Shown piece after piece: positions 10,717 to 21,441 of a stretch of DNA of 64,000 nt. Source of the stretch: Cercospora beticola. Lineage: Eukaryota; Ascomycota; Dothideomycetes; Mycosphaerellales; Mycosphaerellaceae. How positions within the stretch are numbered: the first letter of the stretch is position 1; each line of letters opens with the position of its first letter. The stretch lies in the NCBI RefSeq assembly GCF_033473495.1, contig NC_088938.1, positions 372,001 through 436,000 of the forward strand. The letters are read 5' to 3'. A model generated the notes under the pieces. It saw only the letters and a list, made by a program, of their open reading frames with translations, searched no databases and had not been told where the DNA came from. The translations under genes and the position numbers were made by a program.

Positions 10717-12379
10717 ATGGACATTGCAAGCATACTCGCCTCAAGACTGTCGACATCCGCCCGCGTAGGCACGCCGGGAAGTGAGAATTTCGCGGAGTCG
10801 GATTTGCGCTACACGCAATATGGCCGGTAATGGATACAGCTCAGGACCGAGAGCGACCACGATGCTGATGCCGGGAAACAGACCATCATACAGCGTATCG
10901 GTAATGCCAGCAAGCGAAGAGGACGTCGTCCAAACAGTGAAATTCTGTCACGAGCGTGGTATCTCTTTCGCAGCGGTGAGTCTGGTGGCGGCGGAGCGGA
11001 GCGGGGGGGGTACTGATGGGCGGTGCAGCGATCGGGGCATCACTGCGTGACGACGTCGATGCGCCATCTCTGCGATGGCATCTTGATTGATATGCGCGCG
11101 CTGTCCAAGAGTGAGTCGCGATGGGTGAAGTGAGGTGTGAGATGGAAGAAGCGGAGAAGCTGACACCATCATCCCAGTCGAATTGAACGACGCCAAGGAT
11201 CAAGCATCGTGCCAAGGGGGGTTAATTACTGAAGACCTCGTCGCTTTCCTCCACCACCACCACCGCGAAGTCAGTGAGTACAGCCGTCTTCAACACCACA
11301 TACAAGTCATTTCTGACTCTCCTCCAGCAATCGGCAGCTGTCCCACCACCGGCGTGATCGGCGTTGCCTTCGGAGCAGGACTCGGAAGGCTGCAAGGCAA
11401 ATATGGCTACCTCCACGACAACTTGATATCTTGTCGTTTGGTCCTCGCCGACGGCAGCGTGGTCACCGCATCAGAAGCCTCACATCGCGACCTCTTCTGG
11501 GCAGTCAGAGGCGCCGGTCACAATTTTGGAATATGCCTCGAGGCAACCTTCCGAGTGTACGAGCAAGCAAACAATGGGATCCACTACTCGTGGGACCTAG
11601 AATACCGCCTGGAACACTGCGATGATGTATTCTCCACCATCAATGACGTCCACGCCAACATGCCCGCCGACTTGGCCATCTTCGTGGTGTGGCGGCGGGA
11701 GAGCCCCAAGACTGGTCTGAAGCATCTCATCCTCGTCAACCTCGTCTGGTCAGGTCCAGAGGAAGGTGCAGCATCTTGGATAGAGCAGTTTGAAAAAATT
11801 GGACCTGCATATCACAGTGGCAAGGTCACAACTACATGGCCAAACCTGCCATGGGAAACATATGGCGGCATGAACAAGATGCTATCCCGCCCGGAAAAGT
11901 GGGAGCTCCTACCATACAAGATGATGAGCGCTGTGAACGTCAAGGCGTTCGACCTGGGCACCACCAGAGCATTCTTCGAAAGCGTGAAAGCAATGAACAA
12001 GGGGTGGGATGGCAAGGGCTGGTTCGGCGCCATGTTCGAATGTCTTCCCAACCAGCAGACACGTGCACTTCCCAACGATGCAACGGCCTTTCCATGGCGT
12101 GGAACAGATCATTTCCTGATGATGACTGCGACTCCAAGGTCGCTGGACGATCGTGATGAGTTCGAGGCACACCTGGACGAATGGAAGGCCAAGTTTGTCA
12201 ATGTTTCTGGTTACGGTCGGCTTTGTCAATATGTCAACTACGGCAGCACAACCGTCACTGTCCAGGACCCGCCTGAGGCAATGTACGGATATGAGCCTTG
12301 GAGATTGGAGAAGCTGAGGACACTGAAACGCCAGTATGATCCCGGTAATGTCTTCCGCTGGTATCAACCATTTGTCTGA
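10717..12379 (+). CDS. FAD-linked oxidoreductase (berberine-bridge-enzyme-like)
   Basis: Five exons: 10717-10826, 10882-10975, 11029-11110, 11178-11273, 11328-12379; 477 aa. All phases agree, with introns of 53-67 nt. The start MDIASILASRL is the first ATG that joins, through the 10827-10881 intron, to the FAD-binding-4 domain (PSYSVSVMPASEEDV). The flavin-attachment region reads RSGHHCVTTS, close to the usual R-S-G-G-H-G; the second His aligns with the covalent FAD site. CPTTGVIGVAFGAGLGR and the C-terminal YDPGNVFRW (berberine-bridge motif) support the family. Such enzymes oxidise or cyclise pathway intermediates. It is divergently transcribed from the PKS, which suggests a shared promoter and co-regulation. 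There is no obvious signal peptide. Confidence 0.9.
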
Positions 12380-12929
12380 ATGTCACAAAACCACTTGAGG
12401 TATTGATGACTTACCTCTTCTCGAAGGTGCGGTCTCACATTACTTCGGCGCATATTCTGATGTCTTGCCTGCCAATGCTCACCTGTGTGTATCTTCCGAT
12501 AATGCTAGAAGCCCACTACCCTGGCTGGATCCTTTCTGACGCGGCCGCATCGGCTCCAGGTCGGAGTGGATCTATACATGCCGGCGCCAACATGGCACCG
12601 AACTTGCGCTAGACTAACCCTGCATCTCTGGCGCCTGTGCGTACAAAACAACCACGTCGGCGCCGAAACTGTCTCAGCGTGCGTGGATCGACCATCGACG
12701 CAATAGCTGTGACGCTTCAGCAAGCGACAGCACGTGTACAAGATGTTGCCTGCGACTGGCCTTGTCTTGGACTTGTTGTCAGTAAGCTGCCACGACAGCC
12801 AACTTCGGACTCAATGTGCAGATCAGGCTATGCATCGCATCCGAAGCCACAAGCAGCCGATTTTCGACATGTAGCTACTGGAACGCTGGAATACTGCTGC
12901 AAGCGGCTGACCTCAAAGTGCTGCCCAAG
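12380..12929. other. Intergenic, 550 bp
   Basis: This lies between the FAD oxidoreductase stop and the ATG of the first P450. I see nothing coding; it should contain the P450 promoter. Confidence 0.5.
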
Positions 12930-14533
12930 ATGACTGTCTTCGCAGCGATAAGTCTTGTGGTAAGCGCACGTCCAACCACCTCTGTCGACGTAAGCTAAAG
13001 GAATGTAGGTGACTGTCCTGTTCTTGGCACGAGTGGTCTACAGAATCGTGCTTCATCCGTTACGTAGGTATCCAGGCCCGCGTCTGTGGGCAGCTTCACG
13101 ATTGCCATGGCATTTCTACAACATACGTGGGACGCTGGCGCACAAGATTCATGCTCTACATGAGCAGTACGGTAGCGTTGTGCGCATAGCACCAGATGAA
13201 CTCTGTTACACATCGTCCGCTGCTTGGAAGAAGATTTACGGCCAACCGAAACCTGAATTTTCCAAATGTCTCGATGGCCGAGGCATTGCGCCCGTGATCA
13301 AACAAGCACATTTGCGAGGCATCATTGCTGCAGAGGTTGACAAACATCGAACTTCAGACGTGCCATCGCCCCAGCATTCTCAGACCGAGCACTGGCACAG
13401 CAGGTCAAAAGCACAGTGACAATCTGATATATTGTTTACGTGCTCGCTGTGGTGAAGGGCCAGTCGACCTTGTGAAATGGTTTTCACTGACAGCTTACGA
13501 CATAATCACAGGTATGCATGACGCCGATATCGATATTCCCCCACTAAATGTAGGAACAGAACTCACATTCGGGGAGTCGAATGGCTGCCTGGACAGCCCA
13601 GACGAACCCTGGCTCACAGTGATGGGAGCTAGGGCAAAGACGATACGATGGTGGCAGTTCTCGATCTACTATGGATTTGATGAGATCGTTTCGAGACTTG
13701 CGCCTGCCGCTCTCACCGGATCACGAAAGGAACACATGAAGATGCTCGCGGGCAAGGTTCAGCGAAGACTGAAAGACACTACTGATCGCAAGGACTTCAT
13801 GTCCTACATACTGGACAACAAAATGGAGCCATTGTCAGTGTCTGAGCTGATAATCATGGCGAGCGCGTTCATTGTCGCTGGATCGGGGACTTCGGCCAGA
13901 GCACTTGCAGCGACAATCTACTTTCTATGCCAGAATCCAGAGAAGCTCTACTTGGCAAGCGACGAAGTGCGCAAAGTCTTCTCGAGTGAGGATGATATCA
14001 CGATCAGAGACACTGCATCGCTACAGTACCTCACGGCGTGCATCGATGAAGCGATGCGAATGCACCCACCTAACCCTTCGACTCTACCACGGTTTGTCCC
14101 GGAAGGTGGGGAGGTCATTGAAGGCCAATGGGTACCAGGTGGGATTGCTGTCGGCGTGCATCAACTATCGGCTGGGCTCGCAGGTTGGAACTTTGCCAAA
14201 GCAAAGGAGTATCATCCCGAACGATGGCTTGATGTGTCACCTGGTTCGCAATTTGAACGACAGGACAAAGCTTCTGTACAGCCCTTTTCATATGGACCTA
14301 GAAGCTGCGTTGGCATTAAGTAAGTCACGACAAGCAACACGATACTCGCCCCACACAAGACACTGACTTCAGATAGCCTCGCATATGCGGAGATGCGCCT
14401 AGTCTTGGCAAAGCTTTTGTTTACGTTCAATCTGGAGTCGACCACTGATGCTGAAGGCTGGACTTCACGACAGAAGAATTATTTGACTTGGGAACAAATC
14501 CCTTTGATGATTAAGTTGAGCCTCAGGACGTGA
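12930..14533 (+). pseudogene. Cytochrome P450 with two apparent frameshifts
   Basis: The model starts at ATG 12930, with introns at 12960-13008, 13512-13553 (42 nt) and 14320-14376, and TGA at 14531-14533. P450 landmarks are present: the proline-rich hinge (RRYPGPRLW), I-helix AGSGTSA, ExxR (DEAMR), YHPERWLD, and the haem loop FSYGPRSCVG. Between about 13348 and 13411 the conserved block RRAIAPAFSDRALAQQ lies in a different frame from the sequence on either side. One base is missing near 13348 (CGAAC where CGAAAC would keep frame) and another near 13410 (AAAAG where AAAAAG would keep frame). The intervening 62 bases encode conserved residues, so this is not an intron. Either the gene is dead or both indels are sequencing errors in A runs. 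It sits in the PKS cluster as a tailoring oxidase. Confidence 0.85.
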
Positions 14534-15056
14534 GATATGTGGATTGCCTGCTTGACCGGGATTCTGCTCGGCGGCACATGCAGCGACGATGGCAATCAAT
14601 CTTCCCCGGCAGGCTTCAGGTGGACTGATACTCGAGTCGGAGACCATATCTCCGCTACAACATTACACGTGCGGAAGATATCAAAATTGACAATTATGCA
14701 TCGCCGTCTGTCTGAACTGGCACATCCTCGGAGCGTTGATGACGTCGCATCGAGGTCGTGCCACCCTTGCGACTTGCGCTACGGGCCCATGCTGCATGTG
14801 CGCATACGCGATGTATACGACAGCCGCCGGCTCTTGACTTTGATGTGGCTAAGCTGTGCCAGCCTGACTGTGATCTGCTCCAGGACAAGCTTCTTGCCTT
14901 TTTTACTACTTCCGGAAGGACAGTCCCAGACAAACACCTGACCAATACAATGCTCTCCATCAAGCACGAGGTGTTCCAAGTTTCGGCGAGGTACGAACAC
15001 CACCTCATGGTTGCAAGAGAAGCTTCCAACATGTCGCATCGCAAACTAAGCAAACC
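14534..15056. other. Intergenic, 523 bp
   Basis: This is the spacer between the two P450 genes. ORFs here lack any recognisable motif; I see only presumed terminator and promoter DNA. Confidence 0.5.
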
Positions 15057-16655
15057 ATGCTTTTGAACAACATGAGGGCTGTAGTGCTGGCAGCATGCGG
15101 CATACTCCTGCTACTACGCGTAGTCAGTTCCTTCGTCAAGAAGTATCGACAATCCATCAAGGCCAAAGAACTAGGATGCGAACCACCATCAGTAGAGCCA
15201 ACATCATGGCCACTCGGCATCGACATCGTCAGAAATATGATGAAAGCCGACAAAGAACAACGAACGCCCGATCTCATCGTTGAGCGTTTCAACAGAATGA
15301 AGAGGTATACGTTCTTGGTCAAAGTTCTCGGGCAGTCGAATATTATCACTGCGGACCCGGACAACATCAAAGCAATCTTGGCTACGCAGTTCAATGACTT
15401 TCGTATGGGACGAGCACGAGAGGAGAATTTGAAACTGGTGCTTGGTCGCAGTATTTTTACTGTAGATGGTGAGGTCTGATCACAACTTGGAGTCAGCATC
15501 ATCTGCTGATAAAGCCAAGGCCCTGCATGGCACAGCTCAAGGGAAATGGTCCGACCGATCTTCTCTCGAGAGAATGTTTCCGACCTGGCCTTGCTGGAAA
15601 AACATCTTCAAGTCATGTTCAAGTGCATACCAGTTGGCAATGATGGTTGGACCCAGCCAGTCAGCCTTGCAACACTCTTTCCATGCCTGACGATCGATTC
15701 TGCCACAGAGCTGTTCCTGGGCAAGAGCACAAATTCTCTGCAAGTTCGATTAGAAGGTCGTGATGGTGGGAAGGATTTCCACTGGGCTTTCGAACGTGTG
15801 CAACAGATTCTTGGCACGCGTATCAGACTCCAGTCGCTGTGCTGGTTGTATGGGAACAAGGACATCAAAGAAATTACCAAGATTTTGAATGACTTCTGCG
15901 ACGAGGCGATTTGTGAGGGAGACCGCAAAGATCGATCTGGAGAGAAAAGCTACTATTATCTGGATGTCTTGCGATCCAGAGCGGCCGATGCATCTGAGGT
16001 CCGAGAACAAGTTCTTGGCCTTCTCGCCGCAGGTCGAGATACTACGGCATCTTTCCTCAGCTGGGTCTTCTACTGTCTGATTCGAAATGAACGAGTTTTT
16101 CTGAAGCTTCGCGGGATCGTACTGGAGACTTTCGGACCAGACGGGTTCGATGAAAGCAACATCACGTTCGAGGGACTCAAAGGTTGCACGTATTTGCAAC
16201 ACGTCATGAACGAAACCCTCAGACTGCACTCGATTGTGCCTTTTAACGGCAGAACCGCAGTCCGTGACACAACCCTTCCAACCGGCGGCGGAGCAGACGG
16301 TACCGCACCAATTTTCATCCCTGCTGGTGGCGAAGTACGATTCAGTACTCATGTCCTCCACCGCAGACATGATCTGTGGGGTCCAGATGCTGACGACTTC
16401 GTCCCCGAGAGATGGGAAAAGAAGAGGCCCGGATGGAGCTATGCACCCTTCAATGGCGGACCACGCATATGTATTGGCATGCAATTCGCTTTGACGGAGG
16501 CTGGACATGTCATTGTGAGGATGTTGCAGAAGTTTGATAAGATTGAAGGGTTGGATGTTGATCCTACGAGAGACTATCATAACTTTACGTTGGTTTGTAG
16601 TCCTGGGCCTGGGCATGAGGGGGTGAGGTGTAGGTTGAGGGCTGCGAATCGATAG
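15057..16655 (+). CDS. Cytochrome P450, CYP52-like
   Basis: Exons 15057-15468 and 15520-16655 give 515 aa. The intron (51 nt, branch-like GCTGAT) restores DGPAWHSSREMVRP, the conserved WxxxR region. An N-terminal membrane anchor is visible (residues about 8-26). Other motifs are the I-helix AAGRDTTASFLSW, ExxR in NETLRLH, FVPERWE, and the haem loop FNGGPRICIG. The pattern (FNGGPRICIGMQFAL, NGRTAV) is that of the CYP52/CYP539 group, whose known members hydroxylate n-alkanes and fatty acids at the terminal carbon. In this cluster an omega-type oxidation of the alkyl polyketide is a reasonable inference. The gene is intact, unlike its neighbour. Confidence 0.9.
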
Positions 16656-17193
16656 TGAATCGTGCTGGAGCGTCTGATTGATGCCACAGTCCTTCTCCGA
16701 GGAACACACTTCCTCGCTCAGACCCGTTCAACGACCGGTTTTCCACGTTCGGCATACACTGCGGAGCCGGGTAGTGGTCTCACACCAAGGTAGCAAGTAC
16801 CGACAGCACACGCGTTCAACAAGCGTCCACACAAGCTTCAATCAATTGCTTTGGAATTTCTTGCTTCGCCTCTTCTTTCGATAGCCAATAGCATTGCCCA
16901 TATTAAGCACGCAGAAGAAGAGATACGCAATAACTAAGTCTAGTTCTAGCCAAGAACATCTAAGTGGGTATGTCTCACCTCAAGCGAAGGTGTTCATACC
17001 CTTGTGCCGATCTGGAGACGTCAAGTCGTTACAAGGAATATCCTTGCCGGGGTGCGCAGCGCGCTTGATTCGCGCTAGTTCTTGGTGTCTCCGAAGTGTA
17101 GTGGCTTGAGCATTGGGAAGCAGGACGTTGTCGTTGTGAAGCTGTACACACGTTGGAAACTGCGTGCATTGATTGAACGTTGTTCCAATCAAC
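16656..17193. other. Intergenic, 538 bp
   Basis: This lies between the second P450 and the P-loop protein. I see no gene. Confidence 0.5.
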
Positions 17194-18219
17194 ATGCCTC
17201 AACGATGGATCGATCGAGTGCCGCCTCGGACAGAGGAGGCAATGCAGATGCAGGTAATGTGTCTGGGACTTTCGAGAACGGGGACGATGTGTATGAGCTT
17301 GTGGACAAATTGTGAGTCGATACAGTAGCTGATCAATACCAGCAATGTGGACCGCCCTGCAGATCCTAGGCTACAAACCATATCATTTCAAGGAAATCGG
17401 CAAACCAGAGAATCTCAAAGACAGACACTTAGTCTGCTGGCGAGAAGCTTTTTATGCCAAGTTATATGGAAGTGGCGAGCCATACGCTACTCCAGAATTT
17501 GAGAAGCTCCTGCAGAGATATGATGTGAGTAGTGGCCGGATATACACTGAAGATACTGGGATGCTTACTGCAAGCAGGCAATCACCGATGCTCCAGCCGT
17601 AAACTTCTCTGACGAGCTGATCGAAGCTTTCCCAAAAGCGAAGATCATCCTGAGTCGAAGAGAGCCCGAGCAATGGCTGAAGTCAATGTTGCGCTCATAT
17701 CATGCTGTGATCGAATCACCAACATTTCGCATCGCAGCTGTGTTAGATCCAGTAAGCCATGACCAGCTGCCTTGCCTCTCCTCTCCTCCTAGTCACTAAC
17801 TTCCCCAGCCCCTCAACCTCCTCTCCGAACTCCTCGAACTCGTCCTCCGTGACTGGATAGGAGGCGACTGGCGCAGCCATCAAAAGCTGTGCGAAGGCTT
17901 TGAGACCCACAACGCTCATATTCGAGCAATAGTTCCCGCAGATAACCTGCTCGAATGGGAGCCAAAAGACGGATGGCAGCCTCTTTGCGACTTTCTTGGG
18001 AAGGCAGTACCAGCAGAGCCATTCCCATACTCCAACAAAGGCGATGATGTCGCAAAGGGACTCTTACTAGCGGCGCGTCTGCGGATTGCGAAGTGGATTG
18101 TCAAGCGTGCGGTCTGGCCAGTGATGGCTGCTGGTGCTGGTGGCGTCTCGCTTTTGCTGCTAAAGAATCCACGATTGTTCCAAACTGCCGTTAGATGGGT
18201 TTCGGCATTGAGATGGTAG
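17194..18219 (+). CDS. Sulfotransferase-like P-loop protein, membrane-anchored
   Basis: Four exons (17194-17290, 17343-17524, 17578-17751, 17809-18219) give 287 aa with consistent phases. The first intron splits the nucleotide loop; splicing yields LGLSRTGTMSMWTAL, the PAPS/phosphate-binding loop typical of the fungal Sulfotransfer_4-like family. ILSRREPEQWLKSML matches the second conserved strand and helix of that fold. The C-terminus has a hydrophobic segment (VMAAGAGGVSLLLL), so the protein is probably tail-anchored. Members are often annotated only as P-loop NTPases, so sulfonation of the polyketide is possible but unproven. It lies in the cluster on the same strand as the P450s. Confidence 0.8.
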
Positions 18220-18947
18220 CTGTATGTGGGGTGTCAAAGCCGCGATGAGATGCGGTACTGGACACGGGTGCACGCCATTGTATCGGTGCGAAGACAGCAA
18301 TCTGAAGGCGAAGGCGATATTGCTACTTCGGGCAAAGATGTGGAAAGGGCGAATCATCGAGAGCAGCTGCTTTCCATCCTCACCACCATCGTTAACGCAA
18401 TGCTTTTTGTTCTTGCCCGTCTACCGCACTCGAATGCAATCTGTAAGATGACACGAACCTTCGTCTCGAATGATAGTGCGTTGACATCTTCGTCCCCAAG
18501 GTCTGGCGAAAAGCTAGCTCACCCCTGAACCTGATCGTGGTAGCCCTCTCAATTGGCTCTTAGAGCATGTAGCACGGATACCCAGATCGAGCAGGACATA
18601 TGGACCCGGCATCCCGAGCTAGTGTACGGCACGGCGTCCAGACGGCTCCTCCAGGGTAAAATCCGGCACTCGCGACCTCACAAAATGGTCCAAGCAATCC
18701 ACTGCCTCTCGACAGAGCACGTGTAGCGCTTGTCTTGAGGACAGTGCTGATGCTGTGTCGGTGTACCAGATTGGCAAACGCGCCCAGCTGACGCAGGACT
18801 TTCGCAGCGATTCTCAGTTGTGGATCGCCAGACTTGGAGCTCGCCAGCACTCTTCGCAGCTCGAGAAAGGCTGCCGTTCAGTCTGTAGCAAGCTCTAGTC
18901 TGATTGATCAACTGAAGGTGCCAAGTGGAATTTGAGCATCGCCCGCC
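18220..18947. other. Intergenic, 728 bp
   Basis: This lies upstream of the first MFS gene. The ORFs on both strands look like noise. No gene is supported. Confidence 0.5.
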
Positions 18948-20681
18948 ATGCCTTCCGCCAAGCAAGCCGCAGCAGAAGCCCAGCTCCATGACCAAACGAA
19001 CTTATTGCCAAAACGACAGCTCATGTTCGTCTTCTCGATCATGTCGCTGGCTTTGATCGTTTGCGTCATCGACCAAAATGGTATTGGAGTTTTGCTTCCG
19101 TCGATTGCTGAAGACCTCAACGCTTGCGATTCCATCTCATGGGCAGGAACTTCAGCTCTGATTGCCAATACAGTCTTCCAGGTGCTCTACGGCCGGCTAT
19201 CGGATCTCTTCGGCAGAAAGAATGTCATGCTGTCAGCATTGGCTCTGCTCGCACTCACAGATCTTGTATGCGGGCTGGCTGTCAACTCTACCATGCTGTA
19301 CATCTTCCGCGGATTAGCTGGAGTCGCAAATGGTGGGATTGCAAGCTTGAGCATGATGATTGTGTCGGATGTGGTCACTTTGAAAGAGAGGGGCAAGTAT
19401 CAAGGTACCCTGGGGGCCATGGTTGGGCTGGGCAATGCAGCTGGCCCTTTGATTGCTGCTGCTTTCGCTGTTCGAGCTTCTTGGAGGGCGCTGTTCTACT
19501 TTTTGGCGCCGGCATCGTTGGTCGCATTCGCTGCCAGCTGGCTGTGGCTCCCGACCAATATGCCGAAACTGAAGTTGAAAGAGACGATCGCTAGAATCGA
19601 TATGCTGGGTCTGTTCTTCGGAACAGCGGCAGTCATTCTGCTTCTGATTCCAACATCATCTGGTGGGCATGCCGGGACGCCGTGGAACTCTCCTCAGGTC
19701 ATTGCCATGTTCATCGTCGGCGGCTGTTGTCTGATCGCATTCCTATTGATCGAGTGGAAGTGGGCGAAGCTTCCCATGATGCCGCTCAGCATGTTCAAAA
19801 GCATTTCTGTAAGCGCAATGTTGGCACAGAGCTTCTTGCTAGGAATAGCATATTTCACATATCTGTACTTCTTGCCTCTGTAAGATCATGTCTTGCAAAC
19901 TTTATATCAGCTGAAGAACTAATGAGAGCTCAGATACTTCCAGAATGTGCGCGGACAGAACGCAATCCAATCAGCGCTCTGGCAACTTCCTATGGTAATC
20001 ACGCAGGCGTGCTCCTCGATATCAGGTGGCCTCTACATGTCGCATTTCAACCGATACGCCGAGCTGATATGGTTTGGCTTCGGCGCGTGGACCCTAGGCG
20101 CAGGCCTACTTGTACTTGCGGATCGGGCAATTCACCTTGGGCTGGTGTGCTTCTTCTTGGCGATCATCGGGCTGGGCACTGGACTCATCTTCCAGCCAAC
20201 GCTCGTGGCTGTCCAAGCCCATTGTCCGAAAGCTCAACGAGCGGTTGTCACATCGAATCGAAACTTCCTTCGCAGCACTGGAGGAGCTATCGGTCTGGCT
20301 GTCAGCTCAGCGATCTTGTCGAATGTGCTCAAAGCCTCGCTGCCAGAAAGGCTGCTATCAGTGGCGAGCAGCAGTTTCGCAGCGCCGGATCACAGCATTT
20401 ATTCCGATGCAGACCGCGATATCATCGCCGATGCCTACGCGAGCGCAAGCCGGGCAGTGTTCATCTGGTGCGTGCCTGTAGCTGGCATTGCCTTTCTGCT
20501 TTCAGCATTCATCGCAGATAAGGGCTTGGTCAGGAAGGAGGAGCAAGCTGCTGGCACTCTGGTTGAGAAAGGAGCATCTGAGAAACTCAGTGATGCTGAA
20601 GCCGAGCTTCCACGAGCAATTGAAGAGGAGAAAAGTCGCTCCATTGAAGAGAAGAAGCCAATGTCCATGTCGAGCACATAG
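18948..20681 (+). CDS. MFS exporter, DHA2 type
   Basis: Exons 18948-19879 and 19934-20681; 559 aa. The length and hydrophobic pattern fit a 14-helix DHA2 drug:H+ antiporter. Motif A is clear (GRLSDLFGRKNVML), and helix 5 carries the antiporter-type glycines (GAMVGLGNAAGPLIAA). The 54-nt intron joins LYFLPL to YFQNVRGQNAIQS, a conserved DHA2 junction. The N-terminus and the long C-terminal tail (Lys, Glu and Ser rich) are cytosolic. The position at the end of the cluster suggests export of the product or self-protection. Confidence 0.92.
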
Positions 20682-21441
20682 AGTAACAGCTCATCGTCGA
20701 AAAGAAATCTGTACCCAGCCAAGACCCGGAACCGGTCAAACAATCATCCGCGAACCTTCACTCGGGTCGTTCTTTCGACTCGTTCTTTGGCGTTCACCAG
20801 TCTTATCGAACATAGTGTCGAAGAAGATGTATCCCAAGCCAGCCCCATCGGACGGCCTGTATGGCTATTATATTGAGCCATGGGAATATCTCGAGGCGAA
20901 GTCAGGGTACTTATGGAGCTGATGAATAAACAAAACCCCGCGAATCGAGCACTTCTCGGAAGCGATGCTTCGACAAAGCTTACAGGCCAGCTCTGAAGAT
21001 GGACGTGAAAGAACAAGACACCTGAAGATGCAAGAGATGCAGAAGAAATGGAAACACAGGAGCTTCAGATTTCGTTTCGCACTTACAATATGAATACGGA
21101 TCATGCCGAAGGCACAACCAGATGATGTCCTACCAACCACCAACACGAAATACCACGCCCAGGCACCGCAATCCCCTTTAACTTTGCCATGGCAGGTCAC
21201 GCTTCAATCCGAACCCACGGGGTGCGGTCCGGGGAAGCAGAATGCGGGGAAGATCATCTTCACGAACGCCTCCAGCCCATCTAAATCCTAAGGTTAACGC
21301 TTTGCCGTAATCGCCGAGCTACCACGGCTTTGGCCAGACTGGGACGACGTGTATAATAGAGACGCGCCGATCATCCCTCAGCTGCGATGCGCGTCTGTGT
21401 TTTATTTCAGCTGCTGCTGTCACAGCGACTACTGTCTCAAG
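20682..21441. other. Intergenic, 760 bp
   Basis: This lies between the two transporter genes, both on the plus strand. Nothing coding is supported. It should contain the promoter of the TRI12-like gene. Confidence 0.5.

Noticed and set aside
10976..11028. Apparent frame disruption in the FAD oxidoreductase
   Set aside because: A canonical 53-nt intron with a CTGAT branch-like site explains it and restores RSGHHCVTTS.
15750..16709. Minus-strand ORF of 319 codons
   Set aside because: Antisense to the CYP52-like gene; no domain and a biased shadow composition.
19682..20521. Plus-strand ORF of 279 codons
   Set aside because: Overlaps the MFS gene in another frame and crosses its intron; the MFS frame carries the helices.
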